A DNA stretch of 35,915 nt from the NCBI GenBank assembly GCA_004000155.1, contig RCSS01000821.1:1-35915 (forward strand), written 5' to 3'. Within the stretch, counting starts at the first letter, position 1. Every line of letters begins with the position of its first letter. Positions 11,381-22,196 of the stretch are shown piece after piece. Source of the DNA: Tubulinosema ratisbonensis. Its lineage: Eukaryota > Microsporidia > Tubulinosematidae. The notes under the pieces are model-generated. The model was given only the letters and a program-made list of their open reading frames with translations, was not told the DNA's origin and made no database searches. The position numbers and the translations under genes were made by a program.

Positions 11381-12170
11381 GTTTGTCTGTATTTATTGTA
11401 GTAACAGAACTTAAGAAATCAATGTATTACTTTATAAAGGTAATTATAAAAGATATTAAGCCAAAATAACCCTAAAAAAGCCAATCTATACTTTAACTAC
11501 AAATTAACAATAACTGTAACACAGGAATCTATCCTATATTATATTGTCATAAGCCTCAAATAATATTTTTGAATCTTTTAATCATTTTTTGAGCTTTACA
11601 TTTTTAAATTCATAATAGAACCACAATGTCACTACTTTATATAAATATATACATTTAAGAATCTCATTTTAAATTTAAAGTGTATATTAAATTCTAGTTA
11701 AAAGTGACTGTGAAAATTTTATTTAAACTTTAATTTTAATCAATCTCGACGCATAATTTTTGTCCTTTTTTATTATAAATTTTGAGTTTATCAAGCATAT
11801 AATAACCTCATTTTTATAAATTCATTATTTATCTTCATATTTCCATTTATTTGAAGCTTTTTGTTTGCAATTTACAGTTAGTTTAACTTTTTAAACCATG
11901 TAACAATTTTAAAAAGACAATAGATTGTATTTTGTTGATTATAAAAAATATGATTTTTTAAAAAATTTTATAACGCCTGTAATTTTTATGTAAGAATGGT
12001 AGTTTTATAAAAAATAAAAGGCTGAATGATATATATTTTATATGTAAACAATAAATTTTTGGCAAAAAAGTACTATTCTTTTTAATTAAGACTTTAAACA
12101 CTTCTCCTTATCTTGCTGCATCCCTTAAATGTCAATTTATTTAAAATATAATTTCTAATTCAAAGATTCT
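11381..12170. other. intergenic, no gene seen
   Basis: AT-rich spacer between the repeat and the 3' end of the 960-residue gene. No coding, RNA or repeat signal was recognised. It should contain the 3' processing signal of the minus-strand gene. Confidence 0.5.
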
Positions 12171-15053
12171 CTAATAATTTGACAGATAAGCCAATAGATA
12201 TTTCCCCAACTCATTCAATTCAATAGTTCTTGTTCGATAAAAATTCTCATTGTCATAATTGCTAATATTTTGAAAAATCCTGCAGTTTTCTTTATGAAGA
12301 GTTTTGGCTATAATACCAGAACGATTTATTTTTAAAAAACCTATTGCTTCACTAACTAAATTTGGAGTTAAACCTTCTAATTGCAAATACTTACAAGAGT
12401 TTATGTTTATTATTTGTATTGGTAAATCTTCTTTACAAGGCTTTACTTTAGTACCGTGAAATATTTTCTCAATTATACACTCATCAAAAATATAAAATTC
12501 ATCAATAAAAAAGAAATTAAGAAATGTTGCATCTTCAATGCGAACATATGACAAGAATGCTTTAAAAAATAACATGGAAGATATTTGACTATTGTCTAGT
12601 AAATTGATTGAAGCCAACGCAATAGTAAACCTCATATCCATCATAAACATATTAAAAAAATTAGACTGGGTAATCATTTCTGCTTTTTTAATGCACTCCT
12701 CTGTTCGTGACTTAATGTTTTCTCTCAAAAAATGATATTTAAATGCAATTAAAGAAAAGAATAAATGAAACATTTTAAAGGTGGCAATATCAATAGTTGG
12801 AGTTTCTACCAAAAATTCAATAAAATATTTCAAATCCGGAAAAAGGGTTAATAAAATAAGATTTGTTTCATCATTAAAAAATGTAACTGTCCAATACTTA
12901 ATAATCTTTTCCGTGCAAAATTCGCTGTTTGGCAAAAAGTTTAGGCCAAAATACTTGGAATAATTTTCTATATCTGACATGTAAATTACTCTCATTTGAA
13001 GCATAAAATTTTTATAAATTATATTAAATCGGTTAATTAGACCCTCTAATTTTTTGCTAAAATCATTTACTTCATATGAAATATCATCTATAGAATTGAA
13101 TTCTGCACTGCCAGGGTAAAAATATTTTCTTATTTTGACATTATAAATAAAAGTACAAAAGAATTTATAGATTTCATTACTTGCATCAGAATGTTTTATA
13201 TCCCCAGGATAAAAAAAGGTATCTGGAAAACTTTTTTTCATTAGAAACAGATAAATTTTTTCAAATCGAGTAAAAAATGTATTTTCGATATTATTGACCA
13301 CCTTTATTACATTTAAACATTCATACAAACCAAGGTTTAGTTTTTTTTCAAAATCATATTCTACTGATTTACGAAATGTCAACCAAATATTACTATTTGT
13401 TTTTTGCGTGAGGATGGGTAATTGTGATTGTTCTATTTTAGTTATCGTATTAAATATTAAACCCAAAAATCTTTCAAATTCTTTGGTCAGGCAGTTCCAG
13501 ATAGGATAATTATCTAAATCATGATGATTAAACTGATTTATTGAAGAAGGAATCATCTTTAGAACCGATTTCATGTGTACCCGTTTATCGGAGGAATCTC
13601 TAAAACCCGATTCAATTTCTTTTTCATTTGGAAAATTTGAATCATGCAAACAATCCTCTTCATGTATTGAAAAAGGCGAGCTACACTGAGGAACTTGATT
13701 CATAGAATCAAAACTTATGGAATCTATATTTGCATCATTGTTAGAATTTTTATCTAGTATATCGAGAAAATGAAACTGATCTTGGTTTTCATGATCGCTA
13801 GAAGAAGATGAAAACATCTTACTGCTGGAAGATGATTCTTCTACATCTGTATTTTCATCTCGTAAAATAGGTTTAATACTTTCTTGAGTTGAAGAGGAAG
13901 GCCGTAATTGACTATTTGATTTGTCTGAAATTATGATCGGAATCGATTGCGATCCTATGTTAAAAAAAATTATATTATCTTTGGAAGAATGTTGCGAAAT
14001 TAGGTTGGTACTTGAGAAATCATTACCCAAAGGTAAATTTTTTAAAGATTGGTGTATATTCTGCGATGATCCATCAAGTATTTTTGCCCCTTTAAAATTT
14101 ATAAGATTAGGTTTAAGATTGTTTTGCTTTGAATTTGTTGGCGTTGTTTGTAACGGGAGTTCTTCTGTACTTATTTTCTGAAGGCTTTCGATTTTTTGCG
14201 TTGATTTTGTGAATGCAAATTGAACAGGTGTTTTAGATATAAAAGTAACATCGTTTTTTTCGTTTATCGCACAATTTGGACTGTTTATCTTTTCATTCAT
14301 TTTAAAAGTATCATTAACACTTAACTCATTTTCTTCTTCAAATATACTTAACATAGGAAGACCATAGCTGTTTGGAATTTCGGGGTTCTTTTCAGCATCT
14401 TTAATAATATTACTGATGTATTTATTATTTTTACGAGAACTCAATGATTCATTTGTCGTTTCTTTGTACTGAAATTTTTCTAATGTTGTTGGGTAATAGT
14501 CTACAATACTTTGAGGAACCACTTCATTTAAAGACGCTTGTAGACAGATTTCTTGTTCCTTAGAGGCTTTGTTGTCAAACAAAGCCTTGCATTCATTAGC
14601 CAAATCCTTTTCTAACATCTTAATTCTATTTTTATCAAATCCAACAGCATCTTGAATATCAATCTTAGGCGATACGGGTGATTGAGTCAATTGTGAATTT
14701 AATTGCAAGAAATAGCTCTGATATGTGGGTAAAAAGCTCTCGTCTTTATAAGATGTTAAGTTAGCGATTGCGTCTATTTCTTCATCTCTTTGATTTTTCG
14801 TAACATACGATTTTGTATTGTTTGAGGTTTCATGATTTGGTTTTTTGAAAGCTCCGTCACTTCCCGAGCTCTTTAACGGCAGTTCGGGTTTTAACTTTCT
14901 TACGTACTTGCGTTTTGGTCGTGGTTCTGAATCGTCATCTACCTCAACGGGTTTAGTTCTTTTAGTATGTTTACGCGGCGGCAAATAATCTGGATCCTTT
15001 TTTTTCGATAAAATGACAATCCCAAGTTGCATTAAGAACAAATAAAGTTTCAT
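12171..15053 (-). CDS. large predicted secreted protein with basic NLS-like clusters, unknown function
   Basis: No family was recognised in this 960-residue protein. I start it at the ATG at 15053, not the in-frame ATG four codons earlier, because TCCCCAT sits directly before it, the arrangement seen at other genes of the window. This gives MKLYLFLMQLGIVILS, a plausible signal peptide. Next come basic clusters RKHTKRTK (about 27-34) and RPKRKYVRK (about 45-53), which resemble nuclear localisation signals, the second also an AT-hook-like RPK core. Residues of about 60-530 are polar and likely disordered, with a serine-rich acidic tract near 400-425. From about 530 to the end the sequence becomes aromatic- and leucine-rich, consistent with an all-helical globular domain with several WLTF- and YFxxLNFLP-like segments. 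Signal plus NLS suggests export to host nuclei, as inference only. If the hydrophobic start is not a signal, it could be a parasite nuclear protein. Confidence 0.8.
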   Translation of the reverse strand: MKLYLFLMQLGIVILSKKKDPDYLPPRKHTKRTKPVEVDDDSEPRPKRKYVRKLKPELPLKSSGSDGAFKKPNHETSNNTKSYVTKNQRDEEIDAIANLTSYKDESFLPTYQSYFLQLNSQLTQSPVSPKIDIQDAVGFDKNRIKMLEKDLANECKALFDNKASKEQEICLQASLNEVVPQSIVDYYPTTLEKFQYKETTNESLSSRKNNKYISNIIKDAEKNPEIPNSYGLPMLSIFEEENELSVNDTFKMNEKINSPNCAINEKNDVTFISKTPVQFAFTKSTQKIESLQKISTEELPLQTTPTNSKQNNLKPNLINFKGAKILDGSSQNIHQSLKNLPLGNDFSSTNLISQHSSKDNIIFFNIGSQSIPIIISDKSNSQLRPSSSTQESIKPILRDENTDVEESSSSSKMFSSSSSDHENQDQFHFLDILDKNSNNDANIDSISFDSMNQVPQCSSPFSIHEEDCLHDSNFPNEKEIESGFRDSSDKRVHMKSVLKMIPSSINQFNHHDLDNYPIWNCLTKEFERFLGLIFNTITKIEQSQLPILTQKTNSNIWLTFRKSVEYDFEKKLNLGLYECLNVIKVVNNIENTFFTRFEKIYLFLMKKSFPDTFFYPGDIKHSDASNEIYKFFCTFIYNVKIRKYFYPGSAEFNSIDDISYEVNDFSKKLEGLINRFNIIYKNFMLQMRVIYMSDIENYSKYFGLNFLPNSEFCTEKIIKYWTVTFFNDETNLILLTLFPDLKYFIEFLVETPTIDIATFKMFHLFFSLIAFKYHFLRENIKSRTEECIKKAEMITQSNFFNMFMMDMRFTIALASINLLDNSQISSMLFFKAFLSYVRIEDATFLNFFFIDEFYIFDECIIEKIFHGTKVKPCKEDLPIQIININSCKYLQLEGLTPNLVSEAIGFLKINRSGIIAKTLHKENCRIFQNISNYDNENFYRTRTIELNELGKYLLAYLSNY

Positions 15054-15060
15054 ATGGGGA
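15054..15060 (-). promoter_or_regulatory. CCC start-codon motif of the 960-residue gene
   Basis: On the minus strand TCCCCAT immediately precedes the chosen ATG. CCC-like motifs just before start codons are known in microsporidia, and C-runs are rare in this AT-rich sequence, so the motif helps to choose the second in-frame ATG. Confidence 0.5.
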
Positions 15061-15065
15061 AGCAT

Positions 15066-17772
15066 TATTTATTTTATAAATGATTTTTGTTATCAAAATT
15101 ATTTTCTTATCATTTTGTTTCAATATTAAACGTAATATCTTAAAATTTAATAGAAAAATTTTTTTACAAATAAAAATTTATTCCGTCTTACAATTCTTGT
15201 TTTTTTCTCAAAGAATGTAAACATGCCTTATTCTTAAAAAGATATTTGTTAAACAGAAAAATTTTATATGAAGATATCAGATTTCAAATCTAAACAAAAT
15301 TAATTTTAGATTTTAAAAATTTACTACACATGATACTTAAAAAAGTGCTTAAACATCCATTGTTGAATTAATTTATTGGTTTTTGCTGCTATTTAGTTTT
15401 TCGCAAAGAAGAAAAGACCTTCTTAATTGCATAAATAAGTTATCAAACAAAGAAAAATCAGAATCAAAGCAAATTAAAAAATATTTAGGCATTGAATTCA
15501 TCCTATCAAAATAATTCTTGTATTTTAAATATTTACAATACTAAAAACACATAACTTTATTATTAATATGTTTTGAATTTTTTGAATTACGATATAACCA
15601 CTACTTTTAATCAAATATTATTGAATTTTTTTTCAATACAGTAAATTATTTTCAGACTTGTACAAAGGGTAATCTTAATTTTATTTGATTTCATAAGAAA
15701 CAGAATTCTAAAAAGGAATTTATTTTAATTGCACAGAAATGTATGAAAAAATTCGAATAAATTTTTTTTTGCAAATAAATAAGGTATAAACTATTTTTTG
15801 ACTAAATTCAATTAATTAAATTATAGATGATTTGCTTTTCGATATCTATTTACATATATATCTTTTAAATCTATTTAATTTGTGTTTAAAAATGTTCTTA
15901 TAAGTTTTCTAATTGATAGGCTGTAATAATAAAAATACATTTTTTTAAACTTTTCAATAATGAAAGGAATGTTTTATTTATTATCTTAAGTAGAGCATAC
16001 ATAAATTTCTTTTGTTATGGATAGAATGATTAAATAACTATTTGTAGAAATGTTGAAATATAACAGAATATTTTATTGGTAGAATATACAAAACAACCAT
16101 CTCTAGAATGTGAAAAAATATGTAATATCATTACTATTTCTATAATAAACAATATATATAGGCTATGAAAATTCATTTTAATTTTTTTCACATACATGAT
16201 TTTACAACTAATTTTAAAAATTTCAAATGTCACTCAGGTTGTAAGAAATCTATTTTTTTATGTCATTGTTAAGAAAATTTTTAACTTTTTATTTTTACAG
16301 TGATAAAAACATTTTTACAAACTGTAATCTAAATTATTTTCTAATTTATAAAAGTTTAAAAGATATTAAAGTTACATGCTTTTTTACCACTTTAGAAATC
16401 TTCTTATTCTTTTCTACAGATTTAGTTTAATTCATTTAATACTAATATTTCTAAAATTAAATGAGACCTTTAATTTATAGATATTTTTAGAGTGCAGAGA
16501 GCGTTTGAAGTAATTTATTTGCTAAATTTGTTGTGAAATTAAACCACACGTTTTAAAACTTTTTAAGTATTTAAAAAAATAACATATCAAATAAATATCT
16601 ATTCAAATAAAAATTTTCCCCTAAAAAATAGAATTATGAGACGAACAAATAAGGAGGAAATAAGTAAGTATAAGATTTATAAAACAAGTAAAGGTAAGAA
16701 AATGCAAATATTTTCAACAAGTATTTTTTTAATGATCAAATGCCTAGTGTACATGATATAACACCAGGTAAAATAATATATTTTTCTGAATTTAGTCGAT
16801 TTTATAAAACTTTTTATATTTAAACATAAGAATTGTTTTCTGAAAAAAAGTTATCGAATTTCTTTTTCTTGTATTTTTGTCTAAGGATAAGAAATGTATG
16901 TAAACATCTTCTTTTGTTTGGATTACTTTACCTGTTTTTGTAATTTAATAAAGAGAATTTTTAAGTTCGCGTTTAAATATTCGTTAGTTTTATGTTTTTA
17001 AATAAGTTTCTTAAATCATAACCTCGTAGCAAATAACGAAAAACAAATTATACAAAACTAAGTGATCGCCTCATTATAAAAATAAAAAAAAATTATGTAA
17101 AAATTTTTTAATCGCATTTTTTTGCATTAAGATTTAATTAAAATTTAATTTTAGTTTTTTTGTAACTGCGATTTAGATGCTATAAAATGAAAAGAGATTT
17201 TTTATGAAAACAAATTTATACTTTGTTTTGATTTTTCAATTCTTAAGTTCATTAGTATTCTATGACTTATATTTTTTTTTGAGTAAATATTTTTTAAAAA
17301 TTTTCATGTTTTATATTTGATTAAAACAATTAACTAAAAAATGAAATAATAATTTTTTTATTTAAGCACTTGTGTTGAAATATTTTTTACTCATTTTAAT
17401 AAAAATATTAGATTTGTTTTTTAACACAAAGCCTGAATTATCCTTGGTTATGACAATAACAAACTGTTAATTAAATTACTAGATTTTATAAATTATTTTG
17501 CTTTTGTTTTATACGTCATCATATAAAAGGGGTTTATGTATTTTTAGTTATAACCAATAATTTACAAATAATCCCAAAGTTTTCGTACTATTTTATAAAT
17601 TTTATTTTAAATTTTTAACAAAATTAATATCTTTCTTTGATTAAAAATATAATCTGATTATTTTATTTTTTTATTAATTTAAAATAATTTAAAAAAATAC
17701 AACATTAATATCTAAAAGTAAAAAAATATTTAGACAGTAATTTATTAATAAATTAAAGAATATTCTTTTAAT
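15066..17772. other. long intergenic stretch
   Basis: This AT-rich region has no confident gene. A 53-codon stop-bounded frame near 15346-15510 (+) has no ATG and resembles a decayed fragment at best. The only ATG-started candidate worth noting, at 16636-16761, is listed separately. No RNA gene or transposase motif was recognised. Confidence 0.5.
16636..16761 (+). CDS. possible 41-residue small membrane protein
   Basis: An ATG is preceded by TTTTCCCCTAAAAAATAGAA, so a CCCC motif lies about 17 nt upstream. The frame encodes a very basic first half (MRRTNKEEISKYKIYKTSKG) and a hydrophobic second half ending in IFLMIKCLVYMI, like a tail-anchored peptide. The sequence is more coding-like than its flanks. 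It contains GTAAGTATAAG, which resembles a splice donor, so it could instead be a decayed or spliced gene start. Support is weak: length and composition only. Confidence 0.2.
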   Translation: MRRTNKEEISKYKIYKTSKGKKMQIFSTSIFLMIKCLVYMI

Positions 17773-18084
17773 TTAAAACCCACCTGTTTGGGAAGCAACA
17801 ACTTCTAATTCATCATCATCGTTCAACCTTAAATCAAAAGGTGTAACACCATGACCAACAATTTTACCCTTATAAATTAATCTCATATCATTTTTAGACC
17901 TTCCTGTTTCCTTAGCAAAAGAATCAAGTATCCTGCCAAAAGTAACGTTGCTTTTTGTTTTAAATTTGATTGATGGACCATCCTGCTCTTTTATTGTTAA
18001 GTTAATTGACTTTGTTTCTTCGTTTTCATTGTTAGATTCTTCATAATTATTTGAAATACTTTTTTCTTCTAAATCCTTAGTCAT
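17773..18084 (-). CDS. SMT3: SUMO (Smt3) ubiquitin-like modifier
   Basis: SUMO is conjugated to lysines of target proteins, mostly nuclear, by the E1-Ubc9-E3 cascade. The 103-residue product has an acidic disordered N-terminus (about 1-25) and a beta-grasp domain (about 26-97) with INLTIKEQDGPSIKFKTK, the GRSKNDMRLIYKGK segment and the TPFDLRLNDDDELEVV segment, all where SUMO has them. It ends QTGGF, so only a single Phe must be removed by a Ulp protease to expose the Gly-Gly used in conjugation. Length and domain match the family. The start is the first ATG, preceded by CCCTTAA on the minus strand. The LTR-like copy B lies about 215 nt upstream of its start. Confidence 0.95.
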   Translation of the reverse strand: MTKDLEEKSISNNYEESNNENEETKSINLTIKEQDGPSIKFKTKSNVTFGRILDSFAKETGRSKNDMRLIYKGKIVGHGVTPFDLRLNDDDELEVVASQTGGF

Positions 18085-18091
18085 TTAAGGG
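18085..18091 (-). promoter_or_regulatory. CCC start-codon motif of SUMO
   Basis: CCCTTAA immediately precedes the SUMO ATG on the minus strand, in an otherwise A/T-only context. It fits the CCC motif seen before four other starts in this window. Confidence 0.5.
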
Positions 18092-18097
18092 AATAAT

Positions 18098-18200
18098 TAA
18101 AATAAATAATAAAATAAAAATTAAAAATTAAAACGAAAATTAAAAAATAAAACAACAAAAATAAAATGAATAAAAATAAAAATAAAAATAAAGACAAAAA
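18098..18200. repeat. A-rich simple sequence upstream of SUMO
   Basis: On the plus strand this is an almost pure A/T tract built of AAAAT-type units, ending in tandem AAAAATA repeats near 18170-18192. It lies immediately upstream of SUMO, so on the coding strand it is a long T-rich tract that may be part of the promoter. It is otherwise simple sequence. Confidence 0.6.
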
Positions 18201-18299
18201 ATTTTTTCAGATTTGTTTTATGAGCATTTTATTAATTTCATTTTTTATCATTTATTAAACCTTTATAAAATATAATATTTTAAGTATTTTTTTTAATTT

Positions 18300-18454
18300 C
18301 CTAGGTATAAGAAATCCATACGAAGATCTTTTCGCTATATCTATATATAAAGTATGATGCTTAGTTAAAAGAAACATAAGGTAAAAAAAGTTTCCATGTA
18401 ATTTAGTACAGCTCAAGATACTACGAACCTTTCACCCGCTAAAACCCACCCCCG
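18300..18454 (-). repeat. LTR-like repeat copy B (subfamily 2)
   Basis: On the minus strand the copy begins ACGGGGGTGGGTTTTAGCGG, runs through GGTTCGTAGTATCTTGAGC and ends GATCTTCGTATGGATTTC then TATACCTAGG and an A-rich tail. It matches copy A over its whole length but has CTTTTAACTAAGCATCATAC followed by TTTATATATAG in the middle, which it shares with copy D and not with A or C. No internal element region adjoins it. It lies upstream of SUMO on the same strand, so LTR promoter activity could touch SUMO; that is speculation. Confidence 0.65.
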
Positions 18455-19140
18455 TTTTTTTTAAAATTAAATTTGTGGCTATGGCAGAAGAGGTTTTGGG
18501 CGTTTAGTTTTAAGAATTAAATCTTTGGTTATGTTTGTTACAAACAGGTTATATCCTATAAATTAACTTTTGTAGTATTTTTGTTAGTACAGAATATTTT
18601 AACTTACAAATATAAAATTTTTGACAAGTTGCATTCCATTTATTCTTTTTAATTTTTTTTAAGTTTTCCAAGGCTTTTTTTATTAATATGAGATTCATTA
18701 TTCTCACTATCATATTCGACCAAATAATTGATTGAAAAGTCCTATAATAATAATTTGAATTGTGTCAATAAACAAATTTTAGCAAAACAAGTTTGTCATA
18801 CATCTTAATAAATTGTTGAACGTGATTTTATATGAAGCCTGTTAAACAAAAGACCTATTATTTATAATTTTGTAAGAATACGCATCTTTATATAATATAG
18901 ACTTAATTTTTTAGTAGATTATAATATAAGTGCATAGCAGATATATGTTTTAATGATCTATGATGGTCAATAAACAATACTGAAGTATCTATTTTATATT
19001 AAAAAATTTGATTGTCTAAAAAAATCTTATCAAAAAATTTGAGGCGATGTTTCCTCTAAACATATGCATATAAAATAAAATTACAACAATTATCATGAGT
19101 AGACAACTGTATCCAAAAAAGAGCTTAGAGTATAGTTTTA
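18455..19140. other. intergenic, no gene seen
   Basis: AT-rich sequence between the repeat and the Tc1/mariner remnant. It may contain that element's left end, but I could not recognise a terminal repeat. Confidence 0.4.
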
Positions 19141-19149
19141 TATGAACAA

Positions 19150-20095
19150 AAATTGAGCACCCGGAAGATAGCATAAATTATGCGAAGAAAAGATCAGACA
19201 ATTATAAACACCATACAACATTTGAAAAACATTATTTTTAATCAACCAGGTAATAATAATTATCCTCAGGATAGTAGATAAATGAATTTATAACAAAATT
19301 GAAAAACTTAAGAAATTCGACAAACCACTTTCTTCGCGAAAAATCGCTAACAAGGTTCAGAATGAAAACGGGATAGAATATCATTAAATAAAAAAAATGT
19401 CTTTAAAAAAATATTTACGATTATTCTTATACGAAACCTTTTCCTTTTTACATTAAATCAAAAATTAAAAAGGGGTTCTGCAACTTAAAATGGATACAAA
19501 TGATAGAAGAAAAACAAGAAAATTAATTTTAGCGATAGAATTAAAATTTTCTTTCTATATTCTAATGTAAATGTTTATGTGTGGCGAAGAAAGGTAAAAA
19601 AGCAGGTAGCAGATACCTTTAAGTCTACTCTAAAATTTGGCGTAGGATCGCTAATTATATGGGGATGTCTTTCGTATAATGGAGGTTGAAGAATATATTT
19701 TATTTATGGTATAATAGATAGAAGTAAATATTGTAATATTCTCTTTACAAACTTGATGTCTTCTAAATCCTTTAGGTTGATTCATTCATCTTTATTCAAG
19801 ACAACGATCCGAAACATAAATCTAAGATTGCATAAAATTTTTTAAAGTTAAAAAACATCGAAAATTTTACAAACGCTTGCTCAAAGTCTTGGAATTAACC
19901 CAATCAAAAATCTTTGGAGGGTAATAAAGTTAAATTGGTCAAATTAGAGCTCAAAAATATATTGGCTAAAAGAGGCTGTATTGAGAGCTTGAGACGCTAT
20001 TCCTTCAGAATTATGTCCAAAACTTGCTTTTATCTTTAGAAAGAAAACGCTTGAGTTGTATAGGAACAAAGGCAGATACATTTACTATTAAAAAA
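19150..20095 (+). pseudogene. decayed Tc1/mariner transposase
   Basis: Tc1-type motifs occur in order. A degraded helix-turn-helix region at about 19330-19400 reads like SLRKIANKVQNENGIEYH. At about 19563-19690 is VNVYVWRRK then KFGVGSLIIWGCLSYNGG, matching the VWR and GG-S-x-x-WGC-x-S-x-x-G motifs. FIQDNDPKHKSKIA at about 19791-19832 carries the second catalytic Asp (Q-D-N-D-P-K-H). NPIKNLWRVIK at about 19893-19930 corresponds to the DLNPIENLW motif. Stops and frameshifts are frequent and the first catalytic motif (FSDES) is lost, so the copy is dead. Terminal inverted repeats were not identified. This is the third DNA-transposon type in the window. Confidence 0.8.
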
Positions 20096-22196
20096 CGATG
20101 ATAAATTTTTTATTTAACAAAAGCAATTATAAAGTTATCAAAATATTTTTTTAATCATAAATTTTTTTTAAAAGATATATTATTCTATAAATAAGATTTT
20201 TTTATACCTTTGATTAGGTTCATTTTTATAATTTATTGACTAGATGTGAGTGATAAGCTCTTAATTTTACATACCGCATGTTTAAATAAAAAATATTTAA
20301 TCCGAGGGCGAAGGCAGAATCTAATTTTTTTACTAGGCAAGAATATCATCAAATTCTCAAAAAAATTATTTATTTTAACTACTTATCATGTCAAAAAGGC
20401 ATGTGTCTTGTAATAATTATTTTTCATTTTAAGTGGGAGTTTACCTAAAAGTTCTATTGTCATATCCCCTTGTTAAAAACTCTGTATTTTTTTTAGTTAT
20501 AAAAAATTAAGCAATCATAGTAAAACAGCACATATCGAATCTGACCATTAACTAGGAAATTTTTGCTACTTAGTATATTTCTAATGTAGGGTAGTCATAA
20601 ATAAATGTCAAAATTTCATTTTTAATAATAAAACTAAAAACAAATGATATACTTAATAATTATCAGGAAGTTTTGTGGAACAAATTAGCAATTTAAATAT
20701 TAATTTGATTATCAAATCACAACCTCCCATCTAAAAAGTATTAAAGCTTAAGATATTTTTTCCACTAAAATTAACACTGAACTTGTTTTTTATAAAACCA
20801 CAAATAAACTTTCAAAGAATTTATTAAGAGGGCTTTGAATTTCGCTTTCTAAGGCTCAAAAACTTCAATAATAATTAAAAAAAATTAAATGATTACTTAT
20901 ACAATAATAAATCAAATAGATTATTTCAGTAAAGGTCAATTGTTTCTAATTAAGAAATTATCTAAAAATCAAATTAATAAGCGATAAATTTAAAAAATGG
21001 CTCAAAAATTTACAAGAAAAAAGAAAATTTAAAAAAAATGAAAAAAATTTTAGATTAAGCAAAACACGTAAATATTTTGAATAGCCGTTTTATTTGCTAA
21101 AAATTGGAAATAAGTAAACATTTTAATTTGAATTTTAAAATTAAATACTTATCCAAAAAAATATATGAAAATACGCCGAATATATAATGAAGATTAGGTT
21201 ATCTATTTCTAAAATTTGGCTAATACTTTTAATTTTGGGCAACATTCCTTTAACAGTTAATATTCATCAAAAATAATAGGGGGTTTCTTAATTTTTTTCT
21301 TACGCGCTTAGCTTTTGCATTAATAAAACTTAAACTTAATTAGTAAAGTGATATTATGTAAAAAGTTAAAAACATGATAACATCATTAATTTTTAAAATA
21401 ATGGATATAAACATATAGCATCAAAGAAATTTTAAACAGGTAATTCAACTGTGAGAAATTCGTTTTTAGTAAAAAATTCCGAAGACACATAACTTGTAAA
21501 AGATTTTATCATAATTCCTAACAAATGCCTTTATAAATTATAGTAGATTGTCTTTTTTTGCAATTAAATATAAACTTTCTTTAGAATTAAACCAATTCTA
21601 AAAAATATAATTAAATTAAGTGTTTCTTTAAACTGTGAATTGCTTTTCTATTTCGGCATTCTCCCCATTAAAGTATGGATAAATTATGTTAGCAATCTTA
21701 GTAAATAAGTGAATATTTTTTATCTTAATTAAAATAAGATTCTTATATTCGTAAATTAAATTTTTCTAAAAAGCTATTTGTAATCTGTGACTAAACACAA
21801 TAAGCTTCACACCCCTTGGATGATGTGTATCTCGGTCAGTTTTATTGTTAAAGAAGTTATAATTGTAAAAAACCATTGAATTTAAAATAATTTTTTAATA
21901 GTTTTACTCTAAATCGCCGCTTCGGGATACATCGAACATTGATCACCATTTACATTTTTTGGTTTTTTCTAAACCAATGACTTCAGCAACTGTATATAGC
22001 CACCATACATAACAGAACTGATGTAAAAAATTTGTGTTTTTAAACAAAATAAAAATAGAAAAAATGACATTGAAAAAAGTTTTTAAATACATAAAAAGCT
22101 TATGCTATATTTTTATTTTTAAACTTAGAAGCGTTATTTACTAAGAAAATTATGTTAAATTTGAATGAATGGAAAAAAGAAAATCATTAACATATT
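20096..22196. other. long intergenic stretch with faint coding remnants
   Basis: Mostly AT-rich with no confident gene. On the minus strand at about 21770-22030 there are short protein-like frames, one containing NNKTDRDTHHPRGVKLIVFS, another containing VAEVIGLEKTKKCKW, separated by stops. They are richer in G/C than the flanks and may be pieces of a lost gene or transposon. I recognise no family. Confidence 0.35.

Noticed and set aside
12781..14181. Three plus-strand frames inside the 960-residue gene
   Set aside because: Shadows of the long minus-strand coding region.
15346..15510. 53-codon frame (+) with a hydrophobic segment, FLLLFSFSQ
   Set aside because: No ATG and too short; it could be a decayed secreted-protein start but the evidence is insufficient.
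16030..16233. 67-codon open frame (-)
   Set aside because: AT-driven composition, no start motif and no family.
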